From JAEZBP01 sp963832725 (lineage in GTDB: Bacteria > Myxococcota_A > Polyangia > Polyangiales > Sandaracinaceae), in NCBI GenBank assembly GCA_963832725.1, contig CAWHVG010000002.1:992001-1056000 (forward strand): a stretch of 64,000 nt of DNA, given 5' to 3'. Below the pieces are notes generated by a model. That model was not told the DNA's origin. It saw only the letters and a program-made list of their open reading frames with translations, and made no database searches. Shown in pieces: positions 52,135 through 61,690 of the stretch. Numbering within the stretch: the stretch's first letter is position 1; each line of letters begins with the position of its first letter. The position numbers and the translations under genes are program-made.

Positions 52135-54864
52135 ATGAGCCGCACGGCAGCGTGGCTCTCGATCCTCGCGCTCGTCTGGGCGGGCTGCGGCGCCCAGACC
52201 GGCCTCATCGACGATCCGCCGGAGCCGGTCGATCGCCCGGTGCCGCACCCCGAGGTCTGCAACGGCCTCGACGACGATCTCGACGGGCTCGTCTCCGTCG
52301 GCGTCATCGACGGCGGCGGCATGGACGCGTCGCTGGTCGTCGTCGACGGCGGGATCGACGCTGGCCAGCCGGACGGGAGCGGCTTCGACGCCGGTGAAGG
52401 CGGCGTGGACGGCGACATCTTCGTGGACGAGGACTTCCGCGACTCGATGGGCCGCTACGTCTCCAACGATCACTGCGGCGGCTGCAACATGCCCTGCCGC
52501 CCGACGGGCGCGCACGAGCTGGCGGCCAGCTGCACCATCATCGACGCGACGCCGGTCTGCGCCGCCACCCGCTGCGACGCGGGCTTCACGCCCTCGACGA
52601 CCGGCCGCTGCGTTCCGATCTACGACCACCTCTGCCTCGCCTGCGCCGACGACGGCGACTGCGGCGACTTCGACGGCGCTCACTGTGATCTCGTCGCGGG
52701 AGAGCGGCGCTGCACCATCGGCTGCGAGCTGACCTGCCCCGACGGCTACACGTGCGGTGCCGGCGGCCTCTGCGTTCCCTCGGGCGGGAGCTGCGCCTGC
52801 CAGCCGGGCGACAACTTCACGCTGGCCTGCGCGCTCCTCGATCCGATGGGCAACCGCTGCCCGGGCTCGGCGGTCTGCACCGACGGCATGCTGAGCGACT
52901 GCGTGGCGCCGCCGGAGGTCTGTGACGGGGTCGACAACGACTGCAACGGCGTCATCGACGACGGCTACCGCGACGCGCGCGGCGCCTACAGCCTCGACAT
53001 CCACAACTGCGGCATGTGCGGCATCGACTGCACGACCAGCGCGGTGCCGGAGGGTGATCTGGTCTGCGGCGGCGACCCCTTCGCCCCGACCTGCGTGCTG
53101 AGCTGCCCGGACGCGGCCGACGGCATCCAGCCCGGCGACCGCATCGACGCGGACCGCAACATCGCCACCGGCTGCGAGTGCACCGTCGGCTCGCTCACCG
53201 ACGACCCGGGCCCGGTGCTCGCCGTGGGGCAGGACCTCGACGTCAACTGCGACGGCGCCGACGGGATCGTGATCCACAGCTTCTACGTGGCGCCGGACGG
53301 CGACGACAGCGCGCCCGGCTCGCCGACCCGGCCGCTTCGCACCATCGACGCGGCGCTGATGCAGGCGGCGGCCTCGATCACCACCGACAGCCCGCGGCCG
53401 CACGTCTTCGTCGCGTCGGGCGTCTACACCGAGACCTTGCACGTGCCGGACGGCGTGAAGCTCCACGGTGGCTACCGGCGGGATTTCTTGGCGCTCGATC
53501 CCAACGGCTTCCGCGTCCAGGTTCGCGCGCCGGTCTCGACCACCGCGCCCGGTGGCGCCGCGATGGAGATCCGCGGCGCGGGCACGACCGAGACCATCGT
53601 CGAGTGGCTCGAGCTCCGCGGCCTGGATGCGTCGGACCCTTCGGCGGGGACCTTCGGCGTGTACGCGCTCGACCCGGGGCCGAACCTCACGCTGCGCGAC
53701 ATGACGGTGCGCGCGGGCGTGCCCGGGGACGGGATGCCCGGCGACGACGGGATGGCCGGGACCTCGTTCGAGTCGATGCCCAGCCAGGGCGACCCGCCGC
53801 GCGGAGCCATCGAGGGCCCCTCTCACAACTGTCTCGGCGGCGACCCGCGCAACACGGTGATGGGTGGCGCCCCGGGCGTGAACCACTGCGGCGGGACCGA
53901 CGCCAGCGGTGGCGCCGGGGGCTCGCCGCGCTGCCCGAACTTCACCTCGTTCCAGCCCTCGGGGCAGGACGGGCACCGCTCCGGCGGCGTGTCCGGAGGC
54001 GCGGGCGGAATGGGTGGTCAGGACTCCGAGGGGCCGATCGAGGCGGGAACACCGGGCTGCAATCAGCCGACGACGGCGTGCTGCGGGTTGGCCGACTTCA
54101 CGGTGCCGACCAACTTCGAAGGGCCGCAGCCCGGCAACCCGGGACGGCCCGGCGGCAACGGGCGACCCGGCGGCGGCTGCCACGACGCCTTCGGCAGCTT
54201 CGACGGCGACACGTGGAGCGGTGACGTCGCCAGCGGCGGCAGCGCCGGCAGCGCGGGAAGCGGCGGCGGTGGCGGCGGCGCCGGTGGCGGCGCGGTGATG
54301 AACTGGCACGACTTCCAGTGCGAGTTCGCCGACGGGCTCGGCGGTGGCGGCGGCGGCGGCGGGTCCGGCGGCTGCGGCGGAACGTCGGGCAGCCCCGGCA
54401 CCAGTGGCGCGCCTTCGGTGGCGCTGCTCTTCCGCTATACCGGCGGGGCGCCGGCGCGCGTGCCGACGGTGCAGAACGTCATCCTGGCGCCTTCCGACGG
54501 CGGCCGTGGCGGTGACGGAGGCGCGGGAGGCGCGGGCGGCCGCGGCGCGCCGGGCGCGTTCGGCGGCGAGCTCGCCCTCTCCAATCGTTCCACGCCGACG
54601 CTGGCGGGCCCCTTCCCGGGCGGGCGCGGCGGTCCTGGCGGCGCCGGCGGTGACGGCGGCGGAGGCGGCGGGGGATGCGGCGGCGCGTCGGTGGGGATCT
54701 GGCTTCTCGGCGCCGGCACCAGCGAGCCGCCCGGCGTCTCGACCTGGCGCTCGGGCAACACGTTCCAGCTGGGCCAGCCGGGCATTGCCGGTCGCGGCGG
54801 GGGCGGAGCGGCGCCCGGTGGCGACGGCGCGGAAGGAGGGGCGGTCGATGTCGTCGTTCGCTGA
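52135..54864 (+). CDS. MopE-like lipoprotein with Cys-rich, DUF1565-like and Gly-rich regions (paralogue 1)
   Basis: 909 residues. Signal MSRTAAWLSILALVWAGCGAQ. Cys-rich part with the metal-binding-type motif EVCNGLDDDLDG and later EVCDGVDNDCNGVIDDGY, plus NDHCGGCNMPC-type repeats (about 40-360). From about 385, FYVAPDGDDSAPGSPTRPLRTIDAAL is the DUF1565 opening of secreted parallel-beta-helix proteins, followed by HVFVASGVYTETLHVPDGVKLHGGY. The last 350 residues are Gly-rich collagen-like repeats (GGSGG, GGAGG). Surface-exposed, probably a structural or adhesion lipoprotein. Tandem with a paralogue whose start overlaps by 17 bp. Confidence 0.82.
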   Translation: MSRTAAWLSILALVWAGCGAQTGLIDDPPEPVDRPVPHPEVCNGLDDDLDGLVSVGVIDGGGMDASLVVVDGGIDAGQPDGSGFDAGEGGVDGDIFVDEDFRDSMGRYVSNDHCGGCNMPCRPTGAHELAASCTIIDATPVCAATRCDAGFTPSTTGRCVPIYDHLCLACADDGDCGDFDGAHCDLVAGERRCTIGCELTCPDGYTCGAGGLCVPSGGSCACQPGDNFTLACALLDPMGNRCPGSAVCTDGMLSDCVAPPEVCDGVDNDCNGVIDDGYRDARGAYSLDIHNCGMCGIDCTTSAVPEGDLVCGGDPFAPTCVLSCPDAADGIQPGDRIDADRNIATGCECTVGSLTDDPGPVLAVGQDLDVNCDGADGIVIHSFYVAPDGDDSAPGSPTRPLRTIDAALMQAAASITTDSPRPHVFVASGVYTETLHVPDGVKLHGGYRRDFLALDPNGFRVQVRAPVSTTAPGGAAMEIRGAGTTETIVEWLELRGLDASDPSAGTFGVYALDPGPNLTLRDMTVRAGVPGDGMPGDDGMAGTSFESMPSQGDPPRGAIEGPSHNCLGGDPRNTVMGGAPGVNHCGGTDASGGAGGSPRCPNFTSFQPSGQDGHRSGGVSGGAGGMGGQDSEGPIEAGTPGCNQPTTACCGLADFTVPTNFEGPQPGNPGRPGGNGRPGGGCHDAFGSFDGDTWSGDVASGGSAGSAGSGGGGGGAGGGAVMNWHDFQCEFADGLGGGGGGGGSGGCGGTSGSPGTSGAPSVALLFRYTGGAPARVPTVQNVILAPSDGGRGGDGGAGGAGGRGAPGAFGGELALSNRSTPTLAGPFPGGRGGPGGAGGDGGGGGGGCGGASVGIWLLGAGTSEPPGVSTWRSGNTFQLGQPGIAGRGGGGAAPGGDGAEGGAVDVVVR

Positions 54865-57403
54865 ACGTCTCTTCCGCGTCCTCGCGGTCGTCGCCGTGCT
54901 CGGGGCGAGCGGGTGCTACGACGCGCACCAGTGCCCGGCCGAGGAGCTCTGCAACCTGGCCGACGACGACTGCGACGGCCTGATCGACGAGGGCATCGTC
55001 AGCGCCGACGGCGTCTACCGCGCGGTCGACAATTGCGGGACCTGCGGCGTCGACTGCCACGCGCAGTTCCCCACCGCGGCCATGGTCGCCTGCCAGGACG
55101 GTCCGGCGGGCAGCGAGCCCGCGTGCGTGCTGGTGTCCTGCGCCGACGGCAGCCATCGCGCGGGAGAAGGCTCCTGCGCGCCGGACGCGCCGGTCCTCTG
55201 CCTTCCGTGCGAGCAGGACAGCGATTGCGCGCTGAGGCTCCCGGGGGCGCGCTGCCTCGACACGGGCAGCGGACAGAAGCGCTGCGGTACGCCCTGCGAT
55301 GCTTCCACGGCCTGTGCGGACGGCTTCACGTGCACGGACGGGCAGTGCGCGCCGAGCAGCGGCTGGTGCGACTGCTCCGCGGCCATGTCCGACACCGAGC
55401 TGGCCTGCGTGCTCCACGTGGCAGCGGACGGACACGCCTGCGTCGGGGTGCGGACCTGCGGCGCGGACGGCCCGGGCCCCTGCATGCCGGCGCTGGCCGA
55501 GGCCTGCGACGGACAGGACGACGACTGCGACGGACAGGTCGACGAGGAGTTCCGCGATTCGGCGGGCCTCTACGACGTCTCGCTCTCCAACTGCGGCGCC
55601 TGCGGGCAGCCCTGCGTGGCGCCGGGCCCGAACATGGTCGCCTCGTGTGACGCGGCGGGCAGCAGCGTGACCTGCACGATCCAGTGTGAGATGGGTTACG
55701 TCGACGTGGACGGCATCGCCGCCAACGGCTGCGAGTGCCACCGCTTCGACGGGACCGGCCCGCCGCCGGCCATCGGCGGCGACGCCAACTGCGACGGCGC
55801 GCCCGACGACACCGACATCTTCATCTACGTGACGACCGCCGGCAGCGACACCAACCCGGGCACGCTCGCCCACCCGATGCGCACGCTCAACGCGGCGCTC
55901 GCCCGCGGCCGCGCCACCGGCAAGGACGTGCTCGTCGCCCGCGGCATCTACGAAGGCCCGCTCGACGTGGTCGGCGGAGTGTCGATCTACGGCGGCTACA
56001 GCCCCGACTTCCGCGACCGCGATCTGGCGCTCTACCCGGTCACGGTGGAGCGGCGGATGGGCGTCGCGGGCGCGCCGGCCATCACCTGCCACGGCGTGAA
56101 CGCGGCCACGCGGGTGGAGGGCTTCACCGTGATGGGCGCGGACGCCACCGGCGCCGGCGGCGGAAGCACGGCGGTCTATCTGGACGGCTGTGGGCCGAAC
56201 GTGCAGTTCGCCTCGCTCACGATCTTCGCCGGCCGCGGCTCGGACGAACAGGACGGCCTCGACTCGAGCGAGCGCCTCTCCGACTGGGGGTTCTCATCGC
56301 TCTCGGAGCTCGACGGGAGCGACGGAGCGATGGGCCGGGACGGGACGAGCAGCGCTGGAGCGTGCGTGACCACCCCGGGCGGCGGCGGCGGGCGGCACGT
56401 CTGCCGTGGCGACGACGTCAGCGGTGGCGGCGGCGGCGCGGCGGCCTGCCCGGACATCGGCTGCTTCAACGGGGCGCCTTGCGGCAACGCCGGCTGCGTC
56501 GACTACACGTCGGGAGGCGTCTGCGACTTCGCGGCGGTGCTCCGCGACGCGGTGCCGAACCCTGCGCCGACGGCGGGCCGCGGCCCCGACCCGGGCGTGG
56601 CCGGCGTGCTCACCTACAACGCGCCGACGGATCGAGGCGTCTGCAACTTCTGCGACGACAACCCCACGCTCCCGCGCGACAGCGCGCGCGGCGGTGACGG
56701 CAGCGGTGGTGGCGACGGCATGGGCGGCGTCGGCTGTGACAACGGGCCGGTGCTCGACTCGACCACTGGGCTGATCTCGGGCGGCGGGGGCACCGAAGGC
56801 ACGCAGGGCGAGGACGGCTCCGGCGGTGGCGGCGCTTCGGCCGGCTCGGGCTACGCGGTCATCGGCGGCACCACGTCGGGCTGCACCAATCGCTCCGGCG
56901 GCAGCGGCGGCGGCGGCGGCTCCGGCGGCTGCGGCGCGCCCGGCGCGAGCGGCGGGAGCGGCGGCGGCACGTCGACGGGCATCGTCGTCCGACTGCCGGC
57001 GGGGTCGAGCAGCGGGCCGACGTTCGCCAGCACGCGCGTGGTGACGGCCAGCGGCGGTCGGGGCGGCTCCGGCGGCGTCGGCGCCGACGGAGGCGGAGGC
57101 GGCGTCGGAGGCAACGGCGGCGTGGCTCGCTTCTGGTGCGCGCGTACGGGAGGCCGTGGCGGCGACGGCGGGCGCGGTGGTGCCGGCGGCGGTGGCGGCG
57201 GCGGCTGCGGCGGCGGCAGCCACGCCGTCTACATCGTGACCGGTGGCGCCGACGCGAGCGCGTATGGCGCGGCGCTCGGCATGGGCCTCAGCATCGAAGA
57301 GACGGGCGTCGCGGGCCGCGGCGGCTCCGGCGGCTTCTCGCCCGGTGCGCCGGGCACCGACGGCACCGACGGCGCGGGCGACCCCATCGTGCAGGTGCCC
57401 TGA
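54848..57403 (+). CDS. MopE-like lipoprotein with Cys-rich, DUF1565-like and Gly-rich regions (paralogue 2)
   Basis: 851 residues from ATG 54848. Signal MSSFAERLFRVLAVVAVLGASGC (lipobox GASGC). Repeats the plan of the upstream gene: ELCNLADDDCDGLIDEG and EACDGQDDDCDGQVDEEF metal-type loops, DNCGTCGVDC and SNCGACGQPC cysteine repeats, IFIYVTTAGSDTNPGTLAHPMRTLNAAL opening of the DUF1565 domain with KDVLVARGIYEGPLDVVGGVSIYGGY, and a Gly-rich tail of about 300 residues. The pair arose by duplication. Translational overlap suggests equal expression, perhaps as partners in one surface layer (inference). Confidence 0.82.
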   Translation: MSSFAERLFRVLAVVAVLGASGCYDAHQCPAEELCNLADDDCDGLIDEGIVSADGVYRAVDNCGTCGVDCHAQFPTAAMVACQDGPAGSEPACVLVSCADGSHRAGEGSCAPDAPVLCLPCEQDSDCALRLPGARCLDTGSGQKRCGTPCDASTACADGFTCTDGQCAPSSGWCDCSAAMSDTELACVLHVAADGHACVGVRTCGADGPGPCMPALAEACDGQDDDCDGQVDEEFRDSAGLYDVSLSNCGACGQPCVAPGPNMVASCDAAGSSVTCTIQCEMGYVDVDGIAANGCECHRFDGTGPPPAIGGDANCDGAPDDTDIFIYVTTAGSDTNPGTLAHPMRTLNAALARGRATGKDVLVARGIYEGPLDVVGGVSIYGGYSPDFRDRDLALYPVTVERRMGVAGAPAITCHGVNAATRVEGFTVMGADATGAGGGSTAVYLDGCGPNVQFASLTIFAGRGSDEQDGLDSSERLSDWGFSSLSELDGSDGAMGRDGTSSAGACVTTPGGGGGRHVCRGDDVSGGGGGAAACPDIGCFNGAPCGNAGCVDYTSGGVCDFAAVLRDAVPNPAPTAGRGPDPGVAGVLTYNAPTDRGVCNFCDDNPTLPRDSARGGDGSGGGDGMGGVGCDNGPVLDSTTGLISGGGGTEGTQGEDGSGGGGASAGSGYAVIGGTTSGCTNRSGGSGGGGGSGGCGAPGASGGSGGGTSTGIVVRLPAGSSSGPTFASTRVVTASGGRGGSGGVGADGGGGGVGGNGGVARFWCARTGGRGGDGGRGGAGGGGGGGCGGGSHAVYIVTGGADASAYGAALGMGLSIEETGVAGRGGSGGFSPGAPGTDGTDGAGDPIVQVP

Positions 57404-57464
57404 AGCCAGCCGGTTTGGCGTGTCGGCAATCGCTCCGCGTCCGCCCCGCGGAGCTCGGGCGGCC

Positions 57465-57608
57465 GAGCCTGCTGCGTCACGAGCCTGCTGCGTCACGAGC
57501 CTGCTGCGTCACGAGCCTGCCGTGTCATGAGCCTGCTGCGTCACGAGCCTGCTGCGTCACGAGCCTGCTGCGTCACGAGCCTGCCGTGTCATGAGCCTGC
57601 TGCGTTAC
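57465..57608. repeat. Nine-copy 16-bp tandem repeat with a 64-bp higher-order period
   Basis: Units are GAGCCTGCTGCGTCAC (A) or GAGCCTGCCGTGTCAT (B), in the order A A A B A A A B A'. The last unit has one change (GTTAC). No spacers. It lies between the convergent lipoprotein and sigma factor genes. Confidence 0.92.
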
Positions 57609-57791
57609 AGGCCGCGGCTCCGGCGCGCGTCGCAGAGGAGGGGATGCGAGCCTGCGTGAGGCGCGAACCTCGATGCGCCGGAGCGCGCGAGCCCGCACCG
57701 CTCGCTCGGCGACCCGCGCTGACGTTGGGGAGCTCCGCGGTGTTGCGAGCGCCGACGGACGGACGAGGACCCGCCGAATCGGCGCTCCTGG

Positions 57792-58712
57792 TCAGAGCAG
57801 GTGCTCGAGGTTCGTGAAGCGCCGGCGCAGCTTCTTCAGCGCGCGGTGCTCGAGCTGGCGCATGCGCTCGCGGCTCACCCCGTGCTCGCGACCGAGCACC
57901 GCCAGGCTGTCCGGCTCGTCGGACATCATCCGGCGGAGGATGAGCGCGCGCTCGCGGGCGTCGCAGCGCGCGAGCAAGGGTGCCAGCCGTCGCTGCACGA
58001 AATCCGCGCGCTCTCGCTCCGAGGTCATGCCCTCGGGGCTCACCTCGTTCGAGGCCAGCTCGTGGCCGCCCTCCTCGGCGGCCGCTTCCACCGAGCCCGC
58101 GCGCGCGTCGAGGTCGAGTAGGAGGTCGCGCGTCGTGTCGGCGCCGATGCCCAGCCGCTCCGCGACGGCCCGGACGAGCTCGTCGCCGCGCAACCCGAGC
58201 TGCATCAGCTTGGCCCGCTCGCGCCGGAGCGCGAACCAATACTTCGTCCGGTACGCGCCGCCGGCGTGGCCGATGGGCGACATCTGCCGGACCAGCCGCT
58301 CCAGCGCCAGCGCGCGGATCCAGCTGGCGGCGTAGGTGGAGAAGCGCACCCCTCGCTCCGGGTCGTAGCGTTCGGCCGCCTCGAGCAGTCCCAGCACGCC
58401 CTCGTTGGTGAGCTCGGCCACCGACACGCCGTAGCGGGACAGCTTCTTGGCGTAGCGCAGCGCATAGCGAAGGTGCGCCGCCACCAGGCGCTCGCGAGCT
58501 CGGCCATCGCCAGCGCGCGCCTGGCGAGCGAGCTCCAGCTCCAGCTCCGCGCTGAGCGCGGGCTCCGCTTCGAATCCGGGCGGCCCAGCCCGGGATGCCT
58601 TCGGTGGCCTCCCCCATCTCTCGATGGCGGGGATAGGTCCCCTCGGCTGGGCCACAAGCGTCGGGACCCCCGAGCGGCGGCCGCTGGCTCCGTTCGCGTG
58701 CTCGGCTCGCAT
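57792..58712 (-). CDS. RpoH-like (sigma-70 family) RNA polymerase sigma factor
   Basis: 306 residues if started at ATG 58712; GTG 58657 is an alternative that removes 18 unusual residues. Region 1.2-2: LELELARQARAGDGRARERLVAAHLRYALRYAKKLSRYGVSVAELTNEGVLGLLEAAERYDPERGVRFSTYAASWIRALALERLVRQ (landmarks ELTNEGVLGLLEA and RFSTYAASWIRA). AGGAYRTKYWFALRRERAKL corresponds to the RpoH box. Region 4.2: LAVLGREHGVSRERMRQLEHRALKKLRRRF. It directs RNA polymerase to an alternative, probably stress-type, promoter class. The HutF-like gene is 34 bp upstream on the same strand. Confidence 0.9.
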   Translation of the reverse strand: MRAEHANGASGRRSGVPTLVAQPRGPIPAIERWGRPPKASRAGPPGFEAEPALSAELELELARQARAGDGRARERLVAAHLRYALRYAKKLSRYGVSVAELTNEGVLGLLEAAERYDPERGVRFSTYAASWIRALALERLVRQMSPIGHAGGAYRTKYWFALRRERAKLMQLGLRGDELVRAVAERLGIGADTTRDLLLDLDARAGSVEAAAEEGGHELASNEVSPEGMTSERERADFVQRRLAPLLARCDARERALILRRMMSDEPDSLAVLGREHGVSRERMRQLEHRALKKLRRRFTNLEHLL

Positions 58713-58746
58713 CCGCCAGCGTGGCGCCGCTCCGAGAAGCGGGACT

Positions 58747-59953
58747 TCAGCGCAGTCGCTTCAACGCCGCCTCGTACGCTCGGCGCGCCTCGTCTTCGTG
58801 GACGTGCCGCCCCTCCTCCACGATGCGCTCGCCCGCCACGACCACCTCCCGCACCGAGCGCGGCCCGGCGGCGAAGATCACGGCGTCGTCGAGCCACTCC
58901 GATTCGACACCCGCCAGCTCGGGCGCCGCCCGGTCGAGCACGACGCGATCGCCCTCGGCGTCCATCCCAATCGACGCGTAGCCCTCGCTCGTCGACGCCT
59001 CGAGGAGCTGGCTCGCCTCCAACGCGGCGCAGCGGGATTCCGTCCGCGAACGCTCGTCGAGCTCCGCGGCGCGGGCCTCCTCGAAGGGATCGCTGACCGC
59101 GTGGCTGTCCACCCCGAAGCAGAAGCGTGCGCCGGCGCGGGCGAGCGGCCCCGTCGGCGGCAGCCCGTCGCCGAGGATCGCGCTCCGTCGTCCGGCAGAG
59201 GCAGACGAACGCGCCCGCGCTCCCGAGCGCGCGTACCTCGTGGTCTGCGAGATGCGTCGCGTGTACGCCGACGAAGCGCGGGCTCAGCACGCCCCGCTCC
59301 TCGAGCAGCTCCACCGGCCTCCGGTCGTGCTCGGCCATGCACTCGCGGACCTCGCGGCGCACCTCGCTCACATGCATGTGGAGCGGCAGCCCGCGCGCCT
59401 CGCAGAAGCGCGCCGCCTCCTCGATCCAGTCGGCCGGCACCGCGCGTACGCTGTGCGGCGCCACTCCGACCCGAACCCGCGGCTCGTCCTTCCACCGCGC
59501 GGCGAGCGCGTCCACATCGGCCAGCGCCCGTTCGAGGTCGTCATCGAAGAAGCGCCGCTGCGCGCCCTCGGCCGTGCGCCCGAGCCCCGGCCGCTGGTAG
59601 AGCACGCGGAGCAGCGTGATGCGGATCCCCGCGTCGAGCGCCGCGCGCGTCACCGCGTCCGCCAGCTCGTTCCGATCTGCGTAGGGCGTCCCATCGGGCT
59701 GATGGTGGACGTAGTGGAACTCGCCGACCGCGGTCACGCCGGCTCGCGCGAGCTCGACGAACGCGAAGCGCGAGAGCGCGTGGATCGCCTCCGGATCGAT
59801 CTTGGCGGCCAGCTCGTACATTTGCGCGCGCCAGCTGAAGAACGAGCCGCGCGCCCGCTGCGTCCTGCCGCGCAGCGCCCGCTGGAATGCGTGCGAGTGC
59901 GCGCTCGCGATGCCGGGGAGGACGACCCGGTCGCCTTCGAGCTTCGAGATCAC
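58747..59953 (-). CDS. HutF-like formimidoylglutamate deiminase (amidohydrolase), one frameshift
   Basis: About 402 residues from GTG 59953. Metal ligands HSHAFQRAL near the start, SFFSWRAQMYELAAKIDPE, GVTAVGEFHYVHHQPDG, GVAPHSVRAVPADWI, LPLHMHVSEVRREV, VHATHLADHEV and GVDSHAVSDPFEEAR are in the order of HutF, which deiminates N-formimidoyl-glutamate in histidine breakdown. The frame shifts at 59175-59179: GCGATCCTCGG stands for GCGATCTCGG, giving ERDLGDGLPPTGPLA. The usual N-terminal beta-strand part (about 45 residues) before the HSH motif is missing, so the start is uncertain or the protein is short. Confidence 0.82.
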
Positions 59954-60070
59954 GCGGGCTTTGTACCTCGGCGCTTGGCTACGCGCCGCTCCTGTTCGTT
60001 GGAGGCTCGGCGCTTCCGCGGATGGGCGACCGGCGGGGCCCGCTCGCTTCCCGGTGCGTCGCGGGTGGCT

Positions 60071-61690
60071 TCACTGCGAGGGGAGGTCACCGCGGCGTTG
60101 GAGCTCTTCGCGGAGCTCGCGCTCCTGCCTCTCACGGTTCTTGCCCTCGGGCGCGTAGCGGTTCGCCAGCACGTAGGCTTCGTAGGCGTGAACGAGGTCG
60201 CCGCGGCGGCGGTTGTCGCCGCCGACGTTGCGGTAGAAGTCGAAGCGGACGTCCGAGAAGCGGATGGCCAAGAAGAGCGAGAGTGCGCCCAAGGAGGCGG
60301 CGACGCCGTAGGGATAGATTCGCTGCGCGTCGCTCTGCCGAACGAGGAGCCCGATCGTGCCCGCGCCGAGTAGGCACGCGGCGACGATGCCGCCCGCCTC
60401 GGCGCCCGGGAGATGGATCGCGGTCCCGGCTGCCGCGAGCGCCGCCGCGCCGATCCCAGCGCTGACCAGCGCCGCCGTGGCGGGCGCTTTCGCTTCCGAG
60501 AGCGCATTCATCAGCATCCGCACAGGCGTGACCGCCAAGAGGGCGATGCCGAGGCCGCCGATCATCCAGTCGTGCATCCGGGCGCCGATCAGGGTGAGCG
60601 TCAAACCGGTGATGATCCGGAACGCGAGCAACTCCATCGCGTGGGGTCGATCCGCGACCGGGATGCAGAGCCGGGCGGCGACGACGACGGCGCGCTGCGG
60701 CAGCAAGTACACGAGCGCGTAGAACATCATGTACCAGCTGAACCAGCCGATCTTCAGGTTCATGACCTCCGCGCCGGCGTGGAAGGCGAGCGCGGTCACC
60801 AGCGCGACCGACGCGAACACGCGCATCGGCCGCGAGCGCGTGACGTCGCGGAAGGGAGCGAGCAGATACCCGGTCGCGCAGATGATCTGCACGATGACTA
60901 CCGAGTGGCCCATCAGCCAGAAGAAGCGCGGACCCTCGAACCCGAACGAGCCGGCGAATGCGCGGAAGAGCGAAAGGGGATCCTCGGCACCTGGCGGGAT
61001 GGAACCGTCGGCTGGCAGTCCGACCACCCGCTGCAGCGCCGCGCCCGCCAGCCACTCGTCGGCGGTCTTGCTGTACGCCGCGTAGGCGTAGATGACGGCG
61101 ATGCTGGCCGCGAGCACCACGTAGCCCCACGCGGCCGTGGTCGCGGCGGGCGCGAGGAGCCAAGGGGCGCTCGAGTCCCGCGGCTTCTCTTCCGGGGTTG
61201 CTTTCGCTTTCTTGGTCTTCTTCTTCTCTTTCCTTGTCTTCTTTTCGGGCTCGGGTGCGGCCGGCGGATCCAGTGCCTCTCGCGCCGTCAAACGCGGAAA
61301 GAAGACGAACGCCAACAGCACGATGCTCGACAGATAATGGTGCTGGTAGCTGTCGAGCATGCTCATCGCCCAGCTCCAGGTGTAGAGCAGGAAGGTGAGC
61401 GCGATCAGCCAGCGCGGCGGCTTGGGCGCGAGCGCCACGCCGAAGCAGAGCAGGCCCGCCAGCGTGATCACGGCGATGGTCAGGCCCGGCGTGACGCTCG
61501 GCTGCACTGTGTCCAGCCACGCGAAGTGGGCCACGTTGAACCCGCCGGCGCCGTAGCGGCCGCTGTGCTCGATGCGCGTGATCCAGAGGTCGAACGCCAG
61601 CATCAAGAGGGTGCCCTTGAAGACGAGGTAGGGCCGCACCGACGCCACCGGCACGAAGAGGATCCGGCGCGCCACGTCGAGGGCCTTCAT
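60071..61690 (-). CDS. HTTM-domain (vitamin-K-carboxylase-like) membrane protein
   Basis: 539 residues from ATG 61690. About 11 hydrophobic helices; the HTTM core shows YLVFKGTLLMLAFDLW, FVFFPRLTAREAL, a cytoplasmic Lys/Glu-rich loop (EKKTRKEKKKTKKAK), VIYAYAAYSKTADEWLAGAALQRVV and WLMGHSVVIVQIICATGYLL. This fits bacterial homologues of gamma-glutamyl carboxylase, though catalytic activity is unproven. A polar C-terminal tail (RYAPEGKNRERQERELREELQR) is cytosolic-looking. It overlaps its upstream partner gene by 4 bp. Confidence 0.82.
   Translation of the reverse strand: MKALDVARRILFVPVASVRPYLVFKGTLLMLAFDLWITRIEHSGRYGAGGFNVAHFAWLDTVQPSVTPGLTIAVITLAGLLCFGVALAPKPPRWLIALTFLLYTWSWAMSMLDSYQHHYLSSIVLLAFVFFPRLTAREALDPPAAPEPEKKTRKEKKKTKKAKATPEEKPRDSSAPWLLAPAATTAAWGYVVLAASIAVIYAYAAYSKTADEWLAGAALQRVVGLPADGSIPPGAEDPLSLFRAFAGSFGFEGPRFFWLMGHSVVIVQIICATGYLLAPFRDVTRSRPMRVFASVALVTALAFHAGAEVMNLKIGWFSWYMMFYALVYLLPQRAVVVAARLCIPVADRPHAMELLAFRIITGLTLTLIGARMHDWMIGGLGIALLAVTPVRMLMNALSEAKAPATAALVSAGIGAAALAAAGTAIHLPGAEAGGIVAACLLGAGTIGLLVRQSDAQRIYPYGVAASLGALSLFLAIRFSDVRFDFYRNVGGDNRRRGDLVHAYEAYVLANRYAPEGKNRERQERELREELQRRGDLPSQ

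Noticed and set aside
54063..57496. Long minus-strand Ala/Pro-rich frames opposite the Gly-rich lipoprotein tails
   Set aside because: Antisense of GGC/GGT repeats always yields Ala/Pro-rich frames without stops; no start context or family match.
57465..57608. CRISPR-like array
   Set aside because: Units are 16 bp, directly adjacent, with no spacers and no cas genes. The 13-bp array at 38088 was rejected for the same reason.
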